Assembly: GCA_029204225.1 (NCBI GenBank)
Contig: CM055100.1
Span: 22,939,810-23,003,809, forward strand
Origin: Diphasiastrum complanatum
Lineage: Eukaryota > Streptophyta > Lycopodiopsida > Lycopodiales > Lycopodiaceae
Length of the DNA stretch: 64,000 nt
Direction: 5' to 3'
The position numbers and the translations under genes were made by a program. This document shows positions 10,066-21,650 of the stretch, in pieces (the first letter of the stretch is position 1; each line of letters opens with the position of its first letter). The notes under the pieces are model-generated. The model was not told the DNA's origin. It saw only the letters and a list, made by a program, of their open reading frames with translations, and did not search any database.

Positions 10066-10561
10066 GTGGGAGATGATGACATCATTCACAACATCATATT
10101 GTAGCCAGATATATTTGTATTTTATTCATCCTAGCTCATTGTAGTTAGATGCACCATATTATTTTCTTCATTACTGTTTTGTGTCATTTGATATGCTCCC
10201 ATGGTTATCACACACTTGACACGTACTCGTTCGTGTTATATGGCTTTTGGCTTGGGAAAGGCATAAAAGAACCTTTCTTCTTCTTTCTTTCTTTCTCTCT
10301 CTCTATAATATATAGTCTTTGGTCCAATATATCATTGGTCTAACTATTATGCGATTCTAATATTTTCTCTCTTGCTTGTCAATATTAAATTTCTGCTACA
10401 GCTGTCCAACTTGATTATGGCACAAACGATTTTGTCAATCATCAGTTATTTCATCAAAATTTCACGATTTGACATAAAATTTCTGCAGGACAAAGTTCCC
10501 ATGTGAACAAATGTCATTCATGGATGATAAAACCAATAGGACTGAAGGTAGTTAAACTTAC

Positions 10562-13275
10562 TCCATAACTAACAAGAAAGATATCCAATGGAGAAAGAAT
10601 CTGCCAAGTTTTACTGCGAATACCAAACCAGAGATCAGATACACCTACTAAATCAAGCTATGAAGTTGAGATTGGTAAATTATTACAAATTGTTCAGCGG
10701 GGCATTACAAAGAGAGCAGCAGAATCTACCAGAAACTACTTAGACCTACCTGACTGCAAACGAGTTGAAGTAGCAGTAATGAGTCATGAACTCCATGAGC
10801 AACATGCAGGCCAGCCATCTGACCCCATATGCAGCAACTTGTAGTCTTGTGTAGCTTTTCTGTGGACTTATGAGCTATAAAATGCAATAGGCATCTTAGT
10901 TCATACACTACTGCAGAGAATGTAACTCCTCATGTGCTCAACCTTTTGACTAACAAGCAAACTTGGCAAAATTCCTTTCACAAACTCAATATAATTGTGA
11001 GACATAAAAACAACCTCTACAAGAAGAGTTATCAGAACATTCTAAAAGGAAATCCACAAACCTGTGAAGTGAAGGAGTTGAAACTAATAATTGGTCCTGC
11101 AATGTATAAAGGTGCATATAGCAAGTAGCAAATATATGCTAGAGAATTGTAACTCCCTTTAGCCAGTGGCTTCTCCTATCATACAGAAATTCTTGTTATT
11201 GAAGGCCACTATGACAGGTAATATTCCACAAATTTATAAAAAAAGCAACTGATGTTAGCAAAATGATACCTGAAGAGCCAAGTAACAAGCACTTCCAGAG
11301 CGGCAGATGTGACAGCTTGCATCATGTTTCTGTTTGTAAGCAACGAGTGCAACTTTTATACTCAGCAGTATATTAGTATTAAGAGAACGCAACAGAAGAA
11401 GTACTCAGTTTATGGTAAAAGATTGCATTAAGTCTATTCTGTTTGCAAGTACAACAAATAAAGCATCCATCATTCCTCATTAAGGAGCAGAATGCAAACA
11501 AAACTTTGTGATGCTAATTGACTGTAAAAGACATTTTGGAAAGCAACAGATGTAGAAATCCAACTAGCAAACTGTTCACGATTCATAGTGTGTGAAATGT
11601 GCATTTATCTTGAAGCATTTTAAACAGAGCCGTGATTTTGTTCAGACTTAGTACTTACTTCTCCATTCCAAAGAGTTTTCTGAGTTACTTCTCTACATGA
11701 AAGTTAAGGTTAAAAATTCAGCAAACCTCCCAGTCAACAGTTGAAGATCTTGGTAAGATAGCCCAGTGATAGTCAAAGCCAAAGCTTACCATGCGCAGCA
11801 TGACTGCATATAAGAAAACCAGTGTTACCTTCGTTCAAAGACTTCTTGCAGCAAATGGTTTAGAGACATTATATTACGATGGATAAAACTAATGGTTCCA
11901 TACAACAAACATCAATTGAAGCTCAAAAAGCCCAGATTTATTCAGAGAGCACTTTCCCATCAAAACAGAAAATGTCAGCTCAAGGTATCCCCACACAATA
12001 ATCCAACTATTCTGATCCTCCAAGTAGTCCCATCAAAACAGAAAATGTCAGCTCAAGGTATGCCCCACACAATAGTCCAACTATTCTATGAATGTGGCAT
12101 GAAAACTTTCACTAAACTCTGATTCTAAGAATTAAGTGGGAAATCAAACTCATATTGAAGCTGATGTGCCATCGGAAAGCTCCTCGATATTCATCCAAAA
12201 TAGCCCAATGCTCACTGACAAAAAGCATATGAAAATAGGTAAAATAACACTTAGCATATCTTTTGCACCAGAATTCTCACCAGTTATTAACCTTCAAAAG
12301 AGATCCATCATTATCATGTTATCATGTTGCTATGAGTCACTTAAGACATTATCCTGGAGCTTCTAGAATGTTTAAAAGTAGCATTCTAGACAAATTTTAG
12401 TTTTTGATTGACAAAAACAGGAAATTTTTCTCACCCTAAGGATGCAAAAGAATATCCCTCATATACACGGTTGCCAATAAGAAAGGCTAAATTGTAAGAC
12501 CATAGAGCAATAGGGAATAAACGTGTACCGCCTGCACACTGCCATGCAATTATCAAAAAAAAGTCTTGGACAGGCCTTGATATAATATAGAGACCCATTC
12601 AACAAAATTTCAAGCCTTGTACAGCAATCCAAACAACCTCGTATTCGCGCAAATACTTAAACAGAAATCTTATCCAAAAAGACTCCACAAGCCAGAAGTA
12701 ACCTTGACAATCGCATAGTTGCCCAGCGCGATGGCTACAATGAAGATAACACTGCAATAGAAGGGTTAATTATCAGCACCAGATGATGAATAACTAATCC
12801 AATCTGCATTTATAAATCTGAACTGGAAAACACAGAACCCTTGTCTGTTCTTTTCCAGAGCAAAAACAACCTTAGAAAAAGCTTTTTAGATAACGTCCAA
12901 AAACCCTTAGTAAGACTATGAAATTAAGCCATATTTTAGGAATTCGTGGACACTAAGGATGGTTCTGAAATGTTTCCACAGGTTTTTTTTCTCATAAATC
13001 GATCAAATCACTAAGCTTATCCACTCAAAAAATCAAGGACTAAAAAAAGGCCAGCAATCAAAAAAATAACTGTACTTTAAAAGTGTCACTTACCAAGCTC
13101 CATGTAAATAAAGCACATATATTAGGGACACTAGTAACCAGAAGCGTGATCTTCCTTTACCACCGAAACCAAATCCTTGTCCAAGAGCAAATCCAAGTAG
13201 CGTAAAGCCAGCCATAACCGCTGTCAACACAGGCAAATTTCCACGAAAATTTCTCCATTGACTGTCTGACAGATC
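10562..13275 (-). CDS. MBOAT O-acyltransferase (GUP1/HHAT-like), exons after the first
   Basis: Nine exons with GT-AG borders join in phase on the minus strand: 13094-13275, 12703-12751, 12435-12538, 12150-12214, 11728-11803, 11270-11360, 11062-11175, 10750-10859 and 10562-10613. The first has DSQWRNFRGNLPVLT and ends in YLHGA. The next ones give CVIFIVAIALGNYAIVK, FLIGNRVYEGYSF, YRGAFRWHISFN, LRMVSFGFDYHWA, a CHICRSGSACY cluster, YLLYAPLYIAGPIISFN, MLLMEFMTHYCYFNSFAVS and SPLDIFLVSYG. From memory this is the plant HHAT/GUP1-like MBOAT family: multi-pass ER membrane enzymes moving acyl groups to lipids or lipid anchors. The later exons with the catalytic His are missing from the window or lie beyond a TE-filled intron. 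The acceptor at 11360 has a TACTAAT branch site. No exon is broken, so the gene is probably live. Confidence 0.85.
11955..12090. repeat. intronic direct repeat, 62 bp, period 73
   Basis: Two near-identical copies start at 11955 and 12028; each carries CCCATCAAAACAGAAAATG and the following TCAGCTCAAGGTAT...CCACACAATA. They lie between the exons at 11803 and 12150 of the acyltransferase gene and do not disturb the splice sites. Confidence 0.8.
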
Positions 13276-13651
13276 CTACAGAAAGGAAACACATAAGATG
13301 ATTAGCATCATGAACTTGATACATAACTTAGCACATGAACTCGAGACAAGACAATATAGGTGCATCTCTTTAACTGACAAAATCACTGTCTAGCAAAGAC
13401 CTTCAAGCTATGAAATTACTTTTGGACAATTTTCAAAAGATTTTAGTAGTAAAATTTAGAGATAACAGAAAAGACCTTCAACAGTAAGTCTAATTCGTGT
13501 AAGCGAGCTATTTCAAAAAATAATTGTGTTAATCAGTTATCTAGAAGGCAAGTAATCTCACAATCAACTGTTTGGAAATCCATCCTTGCTGTAGACCCCA
13601 AAGCTTCACTTGCTGCTTTCCCTGAGAAAAGTCTGCAGTCAACACAATTAA

Positions 13652-13653
<2 letters not shown>

Positions 13654-13694
<41 letters not shown>
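13654..13694. repeat. (CT)n microsatellite
   Basis: An uninterrupted CT tract of about 41 bp sits in the long first intron region of the acyltransferase gene. The RE-rich frames it creates on the minus strand are not genes. Confidence 0.95.
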
Positions 13695-13697
<3 letters not shown>

Positions 13698-13927
13698 GCT
13701 AGAGGTAAGGGTAAGGAGACGGGATAAGGCATGAGCAGAAAAATTGGTCTTTCCATGCTTGTAATGAATATCGATTGAAAGAATGTAAAAATCGAAGACA
13801 ACATTAGTGATCACTAATTCCTTTCTAAGTCTAAGGTCGCGTAAGGATTAGTGATTAGTACAATTATCAAAATGAACATGATAAAGATAATATAATGGTA
13901 CCACTCTAAATAAAGCTAGTCACCTAT

Positions 13928-14650
13928 GTAGGCTAGTTTTAGCACAGTGCAACTGTTTTGACAATGACAACAGCCACGATAACCACTCGTCCAGATAGCG
14001 ACAGCCACGTCTGCCGCCTACCTGAATAGTGACAGCCATGATCCACAACAGACAGCATAGCTCAACGTGTCTATACATTTGTATATATATCTAGATAAAT
14101 GTACAACTTATTATCGAAGCATGGAAATCGGGATTGGAATCTATCAATCATCAGATACAGTAGATGTCATTACATCGATTATATTCAGACAGAGAGTCGG
14201 AACAAGCTATCGAATGATCTTCGAATCATCGAAGCTGTTATAGAACCAGAGTTAGTTTCGAGTACACGGCTATCACCGTAATTGCTTTGTGCTCACCATT
14301 TCATTTGACTTGTACTTGTTACTTTCTAAATCAATCCATTGTCTTATTATGTTCAGATTTATGTCAATATGAATGTATGCTACTCTGATTAACTGTTCTA
14401 TCTAATACTGCTCTCGTATAGAATTGTCTGAACTATCTGTCGCTTCCACAATCAACAGTCTAATGACTTTGTGTCTATCTACGTAATCAACCTTATCGAT
14501 TCTGACGACTTTGAAGTTAGAATCAAGTAGAATCAACCAGGTCCTCAAACTCGACATTTTGATTCGAATCTGATATGCGCAGTTCATGCACCAAGGGGAA
14601 AGGCTCATTCCGCAAAGCCTATTCGAGCCCAATCTTCGGTTTGCCCCAAC
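13928..14650 (+). repeat. copia-type LTR relic
   Basis: Order and wording resemble the LTR at 23892-25101: CAGTGCAACTGTTTTGACAA, GACAACAGCCA, CACAACAGACAGCA, TATATATAT, TTTGTGCTCACC, ACTTGTA and GCTCATTCCGC against the corresponding blocks near 24395-24990. The match is diverged and the ends are unclear. No primer site survives downstream. The open frames in it carry no known motif. Confidence 0.5.
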
Positions 14651-14810
14651 ATTGATGATAGGAGATGATGTGAGAAAGGACGAGGAAGATGTGAAAGAGA
14701 AGGGGAAGACTGAAGGTCAAGATAAGTAACCGGAAAGTTGGACCTTGCCCTTACTATTTGCAAAAGCTTATGTGCTCTACTATAACAAACATGCACTTGA
14801 ATCAATCAAT

Positions 14811-14813
<3 letters not shown>

Positions 14814-14863
<50 letters not shown>
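14814..14863. repeat. (TC)n microsatellite
   Basis: A pure TC tract of about 50 bp, the second within 1.2 kb, preceded by AATCAATCAATCAA. Confidence 0.95.
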
Positions 14864-14867
<4 letters not shown>

Positions 14868-14997
14868 ATTCTACTTCATGTGAAAGCCATCTTGCACTTG
14901 ATTATTCTCCTCCAATGGCTTGCACACATGAAGGAGATTGAAAGATACTCAAGAGCTATCAATCTTGATTCGTTGTTTAATTTTCAAAACCTTGGAT

Positions 14998-15145
14998 AGC
15001 ATTGTCTTTAATTTTGATCGGATCATAACCTTGTATCCATGTGCATTTTTTGGATACCCCATAAACACACATGGAAAATCTCTTTGATCGAACTTCTTCT
15101 TGGTTTCATCTAGAATGTGAGCAAAGGGTTCGCATTTGAATATGC
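14998..15145 (-). pseudogene. copia integrase C-terminal fragment
   Basis: The minus strand encodes CEPFAHILDETKKKFDQR and FPCVFMGYPKNAHGYKV. This is the block after the copia integrase core that normally reads as a conserved CxAxxHxP...KFD.K...CxFLGY segment. It is about 50 residues and opposite in orientation to the adjoining copia RT fragment, so the two were joined by rearrangement or nested insertion. Confidence 0.65.
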
Positions 15146-15217
15146 TAATGTATTACATTGTGGGATTCTATTTGAATCCAAATAATTTTTGGCATTCTAT
15201 TTGGTACACAGTTCAAA

Positions 15218-15936
15218 ATACATGTTGTGTACACCACTTTTGTCCCCTGGAATTTGGTAGATTTGTGTCACAACAAGCAACCTGAAGGATTTGAAGACCC
15301 CGACAATCGAGAATATCTCTGTCGGTTGCAGAGATGCATCTATGGTCTAAAACAGGCATCACGAGCTTGGTATAAGAAGCTCGATAGTCTTCTGAAGTCT
15401 TTACACTTCATTCCTACACAACCGGACTGTAATGTCTACATAAAAAGAGTAAGAAAAGATTTTGTGATACTGACTATCTTCGTGGATGATTCTCTAATGA
15501 TAGGAAATTCCTTGATGCTGATCAAAGACATGAAGCAATCAGCTGGATATGCAAAAGGCAAACCATGGTAGCTCAATTCTCTTGCGAAGCTGAATACGTC
15601 GCAGCTTCAAAGGTGGCGAACGAGGTAGTGTGGCTGCAGATGATGCTGGAAGCAATCGCGATACCACAAGAAGGGCCATGTACAATGATGATGGACTCTC
15701 AGAGTGCCATTTATCTGTCCCAAGATCTTGTCTTCCATTCAAAGACAAAACACATACCTCTGAAGTACCATCACATTCGAGATTTAATTTCGAAAGGAGA
15801 CCTCCAAGTCCAGTACATAAAACCATAAAATATGATTGCAGATCTGCTCACGAAGCCGCTTGACAAGCCAATCTTTGCCAAACAAAGAAAGGCAATTGGA
15901 TTAAACATGCAAAGCTGCAAGGTTCAAGAGGGAGTG
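15218..15936 (+). pseudogene. Ty1/copia RT-RNase H, internally deleted
   Basis: The RT part holds CIYGLKQASRAWYKKLDSL and the catalytic IFVDDSLMIG motif (normally YVDD). At about 15535 it runs, with a frame change, straight into RNase H (ISWICKRQTMVAQFSCEAEY, then VWLQMMLEA, DSQSAIYLSQDLVFH and KTKHIPLKYHHIRD). Several hundred bases between the RT palm and RNase H are therefore missing. A C-terminal tail (ADLLTKPLDKPIFAKQR) and purine tract CAAGAGGGAG follow, as before a 3' LTR. The fragment lies in the acyltransferase intron on the strand opposite to that gene. Confidence 0.85.
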
Positions 15937-16340
15937 TAAAAAATAGTGAACTCCTGCAACTTTGCCACAATGCGAAAGTCAACGAACCTTGACTCGAAGG
16001 TCGAACGATTCGCGAAAGTCAGCGTGCTTAAGGGACAAACGAAGGACGAACGATTTGTGAATCGTAAACATGACTCCAGGACCGCAAAAACCGCAAAGCG
16101 ACGTAAAACGAAAAGACACGAAAGAAACGAAAAGGAATCTTTCGCGCTGCAAGCTGGCAGCTCAACGGGCTTGGAGTCTTAGACTTCACGCCCAGCTGAA
16201 AAGGGTGGCAACAACGGAGAGTAACTGATTAGTTGATTAGCGTTAACTACTCTTGTAATTCTCTGTTTAGCTATCTTGTAAAAGCAAATGCAAACTAGAT
16301 CCACTATCGTGATGAATAACTCACCCACGATCCATAGCAT
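15937..16340 (+). repeat. 3' LTR of the copia fragment
   Basis: It starts TGTAAAAAATAGTG right after the polypurine tract. The next 300 bp are rich in CGAA/CGAAAG words with no coding sense. No second copy occurs in the window, so the 3' boundary is approximate. Confidence 0.55.
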
Positions 16341-16722
16341 ATCAGGTAGGATAGCTCCAGAACCCTGTACCCTCTGTACCATTTGATCACCAAGTATCCA
16401 TTACTCGCTGATAGCTCCCCAAGAATCTGTCCACCTGTAGTGCAACTAGACTCCAACTGGATCTAACCAAAAGCTGCATCCTGCTTACCAAATAATGATG
16501 GATAACAATAACATGTGATGCCAACCTGGAGACTATTGTGCATATAACCATGCAGCTCACCTGATCACTCACCAAAGTATCAACTGTCACTCCCTGAGCA
16601 ACCATCTCCATCCCTGCTGGCTCACAACCATGGGCATGCTGGATCCACATCACCCCGTAATGCACTCCATGCCCTCAGGATATGTACCACACCGGGTACA
16701 CTCCATGCCACCTACCAGAGCC
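16341..16722. other. non-coding, flank of the truncated gypsy element
   Basis: This is C-rich on the plus strand without a supported gene. It resembles in composition the sequence right of the gypsy LTR (19783-20250), and both may be parts of one older insert disrupted by the gypsy element. No target duplication can be checked because the element's 5' end is missing. Confidence 0.35.
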
Positions 16723-17535
16723 CTCAATAAAGTCACAATTAAGAATAAGTATCCTATGCCTCGGGCAGACGAGTTGTTTGATCAACTCGACGGGGCTAAA
16801 TTTTTCAGTAAAATAGACCTCAGATCGGGATATCATCAAGTCCGTATAAAATCGGAAGATGTCTCGAAAACAGCTTTTAGGACTCGTCATGGTCATTATG
16901 AGTTTAAGGTGATGCCATTTGGGCTCACAAATGCTCCAGCTACCTTTATGACCTTGATGAACAGTGTCCTCAGACCATACTTGGGTAAGTTTGTAGTCGT
17001 ATTTTTAGATGACATCCTCGTCTACAGCAAAACGAGGAAGGAGCATCTAAAACACCTCAAAAAGGTGTTTCGACTGCTCAAAAAGCATAAGCTTTATGCT
17101 AAACAATCCAAGTGTGAATTCTTCGTTGAAGAAGTAGCATATTTGGGTCACATCATCTCGTCAGATGGGATTAAGATGGACCCGAATAAGGTTAAAGCCA
17201 TACTCAGTTGGCTGAGACCTCAGAATATTTTAGAACTTCAGATCTTTCTTGGTTTGGCGGGATATTACAAACGATTTGTCAAGGAATATGCTCAGATAGC
17301 AGTTCCCATGACAAATCTTCTTAAGGGGAAGGGAAAGGAGTTCATTTGGGAGTCCGCACAACAGGAGAGCTTTGATGCTCTCAAAACAGCCTTAGCTACA
17401 GCACCAGTTCTAAAAGTCGTCGACCCCAATCAGCCATTTGTGGTCGAAACAGATGCTAGCGACTTTGCAGTTGGTGTTGTGCTAACTCAGAGTGGACGAC
17501 CAGTTGCGTTCGAGAGTAAAAAACTCGAGCCAGCT
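16723..17535 (+). pseudogene. pol: gypsy pol: RT palm to start of RNase H
   Basis: RT shows [16 protein letters not shown], the [10 protein letters not shown] block, and the active site [11 protein letters not shown], all intact. RNase H starts with [18 protein letters not shown] and the frame stops at TAG 17536, just after FESKKLEPA; the domain goes on in another frame from about 17545. The first 30 codons of the open frame starting at 16630 are not pol and are flank DNA. Residues of the RT core are well conserved, so the truncation is not very old. Confidence 0.85.
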
Positions 17536-17544
17536 TAGACTAGG

Positions 17545-18838
17545 TACAGTGCCTATGAAAAGGAATTCTATAGTCCATGCCCTTAAGACTTGGAGGCATT
17601 ATTTGTATGGGTCCAACTTTGAGGTCCTGACAGACCATGAGAGTCTCAGATACCTTTGCAATCAACCTAAGCTTAGAGGTCGGAAAGCTCGTTGGGCAGA
17701 GTTGATGCAAGAGTTTGACATGTCTATCAGATATAGACGGGGAAAATTCAATACAGTAGCAGATGCCCTTAGCAGAATGCCTATGATAAACGAGCTGAGT
17801 TTTACTCAGATTCGTAATGAGTTACTCGAGTCCTTGAGAGGGAAATGCCAGCATGATGCATTCTTCTCTACTATCTGGAACTCAGTCCAGAGAAGACAGT
17901 TACAGAGTCCAAAACCAGTTCCCGGTGCTGGTGCCAGTTCATCCAAGAATACGGCAGCTTCCGTTGAGGATGATGATGATGAGTCCGAGTATACGTCGTC
18001 AGATGACGTTGAGGATTCTGAGCCTGTATTACCCAAGCAAACCCCAGTGGTTGAGGGTCAGTTGACTCAAGGATTCAAATGGAAACAGTATTCCATTCAG
18101 GATGAGTACTTGCTCTATAGAGATAGAGTATGTGTCCTCAATTCAGAGGATTATAGGCAGCAGGTCCTATATGAATGTCATGACAATCCTGATCCGGGAC
18201 ACCCAGGCATACAGAAGACCTATGAGCTTCTTCGTAGGCAATTTTTCTGGCCCACTATGAAAAAGGACGTCCAACAGTATGTAACCAGTTGCCAGAAATG
18301 TCAAGTAAACAAAGCAGAGCGTTTAAAGGCAGGAGGGTTGTTGCAGCCCTTAGAAATACCAGCTGGTAAATGGGAGAGTATCTCCATGGATTTTATAGTA
18401 GGCCTGCCTAAAACCCAAAAGGGTAATGACGCTATATGGGTCACAGTTGACCGTCTGACCAAAATGGCTCATTTCATTCCGACCAAAACAACCTTTAGAG
18501 CTCCAGAGTTAGCGAGGTTGTTTGTAGACGGGCTATTTAAATTGTACGGTCTACCTTCCGGCATAGTCAGCCACCAGGACAGTAAGTTTACTGGAAATTT
18601 TTGGAGGGCAGTATTCCACCATCTCCATACTAAACTTAATATGAGTACCACCGACCATCCACAAACGGACGGTCAAACAGAGAGGGTAAATCAGGTGCTG
18701 GAGGATATGCTTCGTGCATACGTCAGCAAGAAGCAGACTAATTGGGAGGAGTATCTCTCAATATTAGAGTTTGCTTACAACGGTACCAAACATTCAGCTA
18801 CGGGATACAGCCCATTTATGCTGATGTATGGTTTTTAG
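17545..18838 (+). pseudogene. pol: gypsy pol: RNase H rest, acidic spacer, integrase
   Basis: After the frame change RNase H resumes (ALKTWRHYLYGSNFEVLTDH to NTVADALSRM). A serine/acidic spacer with a DDDDE run and SSDDVEDSE lies at about residues 150-180, between RNase H and integrase. The integrase zinc finger spans HPGIQKTYELLRRQFFWP to CQKCQ. The core has SMDFIVGLP, a second Asp in HQDSKFTGNFW and the Glu in QTDGQTERVNQVLED. The frame ends at a stop (18836-18838) after FMLMYGF and needs another shift for the last domain. All three catalytic acidic residues are visible. Confidence 0.85.
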
Positions 18839-18899
18839 CCACGCTCACCCACAACTATAGGGTTTAAACAAGAAAAAGTTGAAGCAGCCAAAAACTTTT

Positions 18900-19424
18900 T
18901 AGAGGACCTAAACCAGATAATAGAACATGCTAAGGCAGTCCCAGGATCGAGCCAGGCATTATGCAGATCCACACAGATGGGATGTGCAGTTGTCCACTGG
19001 TGAGAAAGTCTACTTGAGAGTCCCAGTTGACTCTAAAACCCTCAAATCAGGAGTGTGTGCTAAGTTGTCTCCAAGGTATTGTGGTCCCTTTACCATCAGT
19101 AGGAGACTAGGCGAGGTCACCTATGAACTAGAACTCCCACACAGCAGTAAGGTTTTTCCAGTCTTTCATGTAAGTCAGTTACAAAAAGCCTTAGCCAGAT
19201 TAGAAAATCTGGTAGAGGACAATGTTCTAGTTCTCCCATTGGATCCTCAGCAACCTCCACATGAACCAGAGGAGATTCTTGATAGTGGAGAGACGCAGAC
19301 TCGTCATACTCTATACCGAGAATATCTGGTTAAGTGGAATGATCAGCCTGTTGAGAATGCCACTTCGCAAGATTTTTCCAGACTTTGTCTTAGAGGACCA
19401 AGACGGTTTTTAAGGGGGAGGGAG
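18900..19424 (+). pseudogene. pol: gypsy integrase C-terminal domain and chromodomain
   Basis: This holds the post-core block VYLRVP, KLSPRYCGPFTI and VFPVFHVSQLQKAL, then a chromodomain-like segment with YREYLVKWNDQPVENAT, which lacks the usual TWE tryptophan. The open frame extends a few codons into the LTR, which is incidental. The segment is needed for chromatin-targeted integration in this clade. Confidence 0.8.
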
Positions 19425-19782
19425 TGTTACGAGCTCGTGACCAGTGCCGAACCCTAGAGAACACAGATAGGTCAGATACCACAGTGAGGGTCGTGTCTAG
19501 CGTACACGACCAACAGGGCAAGACAGTGTGAGTAGTGTGCCCCAGCACGGTCCATAGCCATGGCGGGCCTAACACAGTCTAGGGACCCTGTCAGCAGGAT
19601 AGGGCCCCCAGTTGGGTCTCGACGTGCAATCGGCCACGACAGTGACACGTGGCCGACACTTGGCAGTTGCATGCTACTAGTCCTCACACTTGGCTAGGAG
19701 GGGCTTACTCTATATCAGGGAGTAGGCAAGGTTGGGAGGATCAGTTAGTGTTTGCCCTACTGTGGTGTTAGGATCTATTACA
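19425..19782 (+). repeat. 3' LTR of the truncated gypsy element
   Basis: It starts TGTTACGAGCTCGTGACC and ends GGATCTATTACA. It is collinear, in inverse orientation, with 39-394 over its whole length with scattered differences. The 3' end was set by the primer-site position in that other copy. Confidence 0.88.
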
Positions 19783-21284
19783 CGACACCATGCCAACGCA
19801 AGCATATCCCTGAGTCGCCCCTCATGGGATCCCGAGACCATTGCCTCCCTGATCGTACTGAGGTATATGGCTCTGAGTGACTCCCTTTAGGCTTCCCCAT
19901 GATCTCACCACCTGAGAATCTGCACCATGGAAATTCCAACACCTGTGCCAAGCCTAGACTCCTGCAAATACAGCCAACTGCATGAAAGCTATAGGTAGCT
20001 TATCCACGCCCGTGATGGTAGATGTCTCCCCATCGATGCCAATGTCCAAAACTGCCCCCCTGCTCTAATGCCATCCTGTACTCCCAAATGAGCACACCAT
20101 GAAGTCCTCGCCATCAATGTCCCCTCCAGTAGATCGCTAGCAAAACACCCATCATGGTGCTTGCCCTCCGATCACACCCCGTGGGATCTCCATCAGCTCT
20201 CCATCCGATGGAGCTATGGGATAGTGTCTTTCACCAGGAAAAATAGCACTCAAAGCGTCTCAGGAGAGAGGACTCCATACGGGGTATCGGTAGTGTGGAT
20301 GGCATGAGACAACAAAGTTCCTTCGATCGGAGCTTCGGGGAAGATCAGAACGATCGTCGTAGGTGGATTCCGGGGAGAATTCATGGAGAAACTTGCAGTT
20401 TCGGTGGTTTCGGGGAAATCATCGATGGTGGCTTCATAATTCACTGTGTGGATAGCTGTTTGGTGCAACGGGGCTTGCATGAGAATGCAAAGAGTAGTGA
20501 TGGAGAGCCATGACAATTTACAGGGTCAGATTGGGTGGAAAACTGAGGAAATTTTGGAAATTTCCGGATTCGTGGGGTGTTGGTGGATTTCTCAGAAAAT
20601 CAGCCTGTTCTGGAGTCAATACCGCACCAAACCTCCATTCTTCTATCTGCTAGGGTTTTCAGAGCAAAAACCCTGGTTCTCTCTCAATAGAAAGCAGATT
20701 TTGTTGCTGTAAAAGTAGAAGGCAGGGCGCCCTGGTACTGTGTGGATGCTAGCAAAAGGCCGTGGGCAGCCGTGGAGAGGCAAGCATGCTGGAGCATATC
20801 TTCTTGAGGGTGTCCATAGCTATGAGAGAGCAAAGGAAGAGAGATGAAGGAGAGGAGGAGAGGATATTGGTTTGGGCTATGAAGATCTCACAGGTTCACT
20901 TGGAGGGATATTGGCATGCACAGTCATGTGAGGGACTTGATGGTGGCTTTGGAGTTCACATCTCAGTGTATTCTCAGGGAGTGGTTTGGAACCATTCACA
21001 GGAGCAGCTTGGAGCTAGCTTGGGGGAATACAGGTGGGCACTACAGGGTAGATGCTCAGATCTTAGTGATCGTGGATGGCATTGGAATACCTAGTAGGGA
21101 TAGCACTGCAGGATGACATGGGATGATCATCAGGGAGCAGCTATTTTAGATTGGACTTGAGTCTTTGGATGGACAAGACTTACAAGGGCGATTCATGATG
21201 GAATCAGGAAGCTGCAAACGCAAATGGACAAAGCGTGAAGCTTTGAGAGCCAGCTCGGATCGTGCATACCTGCAACACCCTGAA
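19783..21284. other. no coding region; possible body of a minus-strand LTR element
   Basis: The open frames here carry no family motif. A primer site and LTR on the minus strand follow to the right (21285-21650), so this stretch should be the internal region of that element. If so it is a non-coding (LARD/TRIM-like) or badly decayed one. The gypsy element at 16723 lies in its path. Confidence 0.4.
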
Positions 21285-21296
21285 GCTCTGATACCA
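21285..21296 (-). other. primer-binding site, initiator tRNA-Met
   Basis: The minus strand reads TGGTATCAGAGC, a perfect match to the plant primer site, three bases from the presumed LTR end. Confidence 0.85.
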
Positions 21297-21299
21297 AGT

Positions 21300-21650
21300 T
21301 GAAATTCCGATAGAATCTAGTGCAGTATGCAGATCACATCACACAATCACCATAGCCACTCCTCACAAGCTCTCAAAGATGGCACAGCAAAAGTTTATAG
21401 ATTACAAAGAAACACTGTACATATAGAGAATTCACAAACCGCATGAAAAGGCAGGTGTCCTAAAATTGGCCTACCACCTGTCAAAACTAAGGTCGGGCCC
21501 AATATGGCCAAATTCGACCGACAAACTTGGGACATGCCCCCAAGTATAGCAAGTACTGTAAATAACTTTGTACAGGCCAATTCTTCCTATGCGTGGCTAT
21601 TCGGCTAACCCAAGTAGCCAGCTACGGGATCAGTGCCCGCTGATATGACA
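21300..21650 (-). repeat. 5' LTR of a minus-strand element
   Basis: Read on the minus strand it begins TGTCATATCAGC and ends GGAATTTCA, then the primer site. That gives TG...CA ends and about 350 bp. No second copy is in the window; the outer end at 21650 is therefore a best guess. Confidence 0.55.

Larger units (their letters stand above)
16723..19782 (+). mobile_element. Ty3/gypsy chromovirus, 5'-truncated
   Basis: This comprises pol from inside RT to its end, a polypurine tract (19412-19424, AAGGGGGAGGGAG-like) and a complete 358-bp 3' LTR. The 5' LTR, gag, protease and the first part of RT are absent. Coding starts abruptly with [16 protein letters not shown], within what should be CIDYRALNK. 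Its LTR matches the inverted LTR at 39-394. Loss of the 5' half could come from a deletion or from an incomplete insertion. Confidence 0.88.

Noticed and set aside
13533-13814. Minus-strand frames of 87-93 codons with an Arg-Glu run
   Set aside because: The run is a translated CT microsatellite, and the flanks have no homology to known proteins.
20250-21116. Open frames of 60-110 codons both strands
   Set aside because: No family motif, no splice context that links them to the acyltransferase, and the region lies next to a primer site, so it is read as TE interior.
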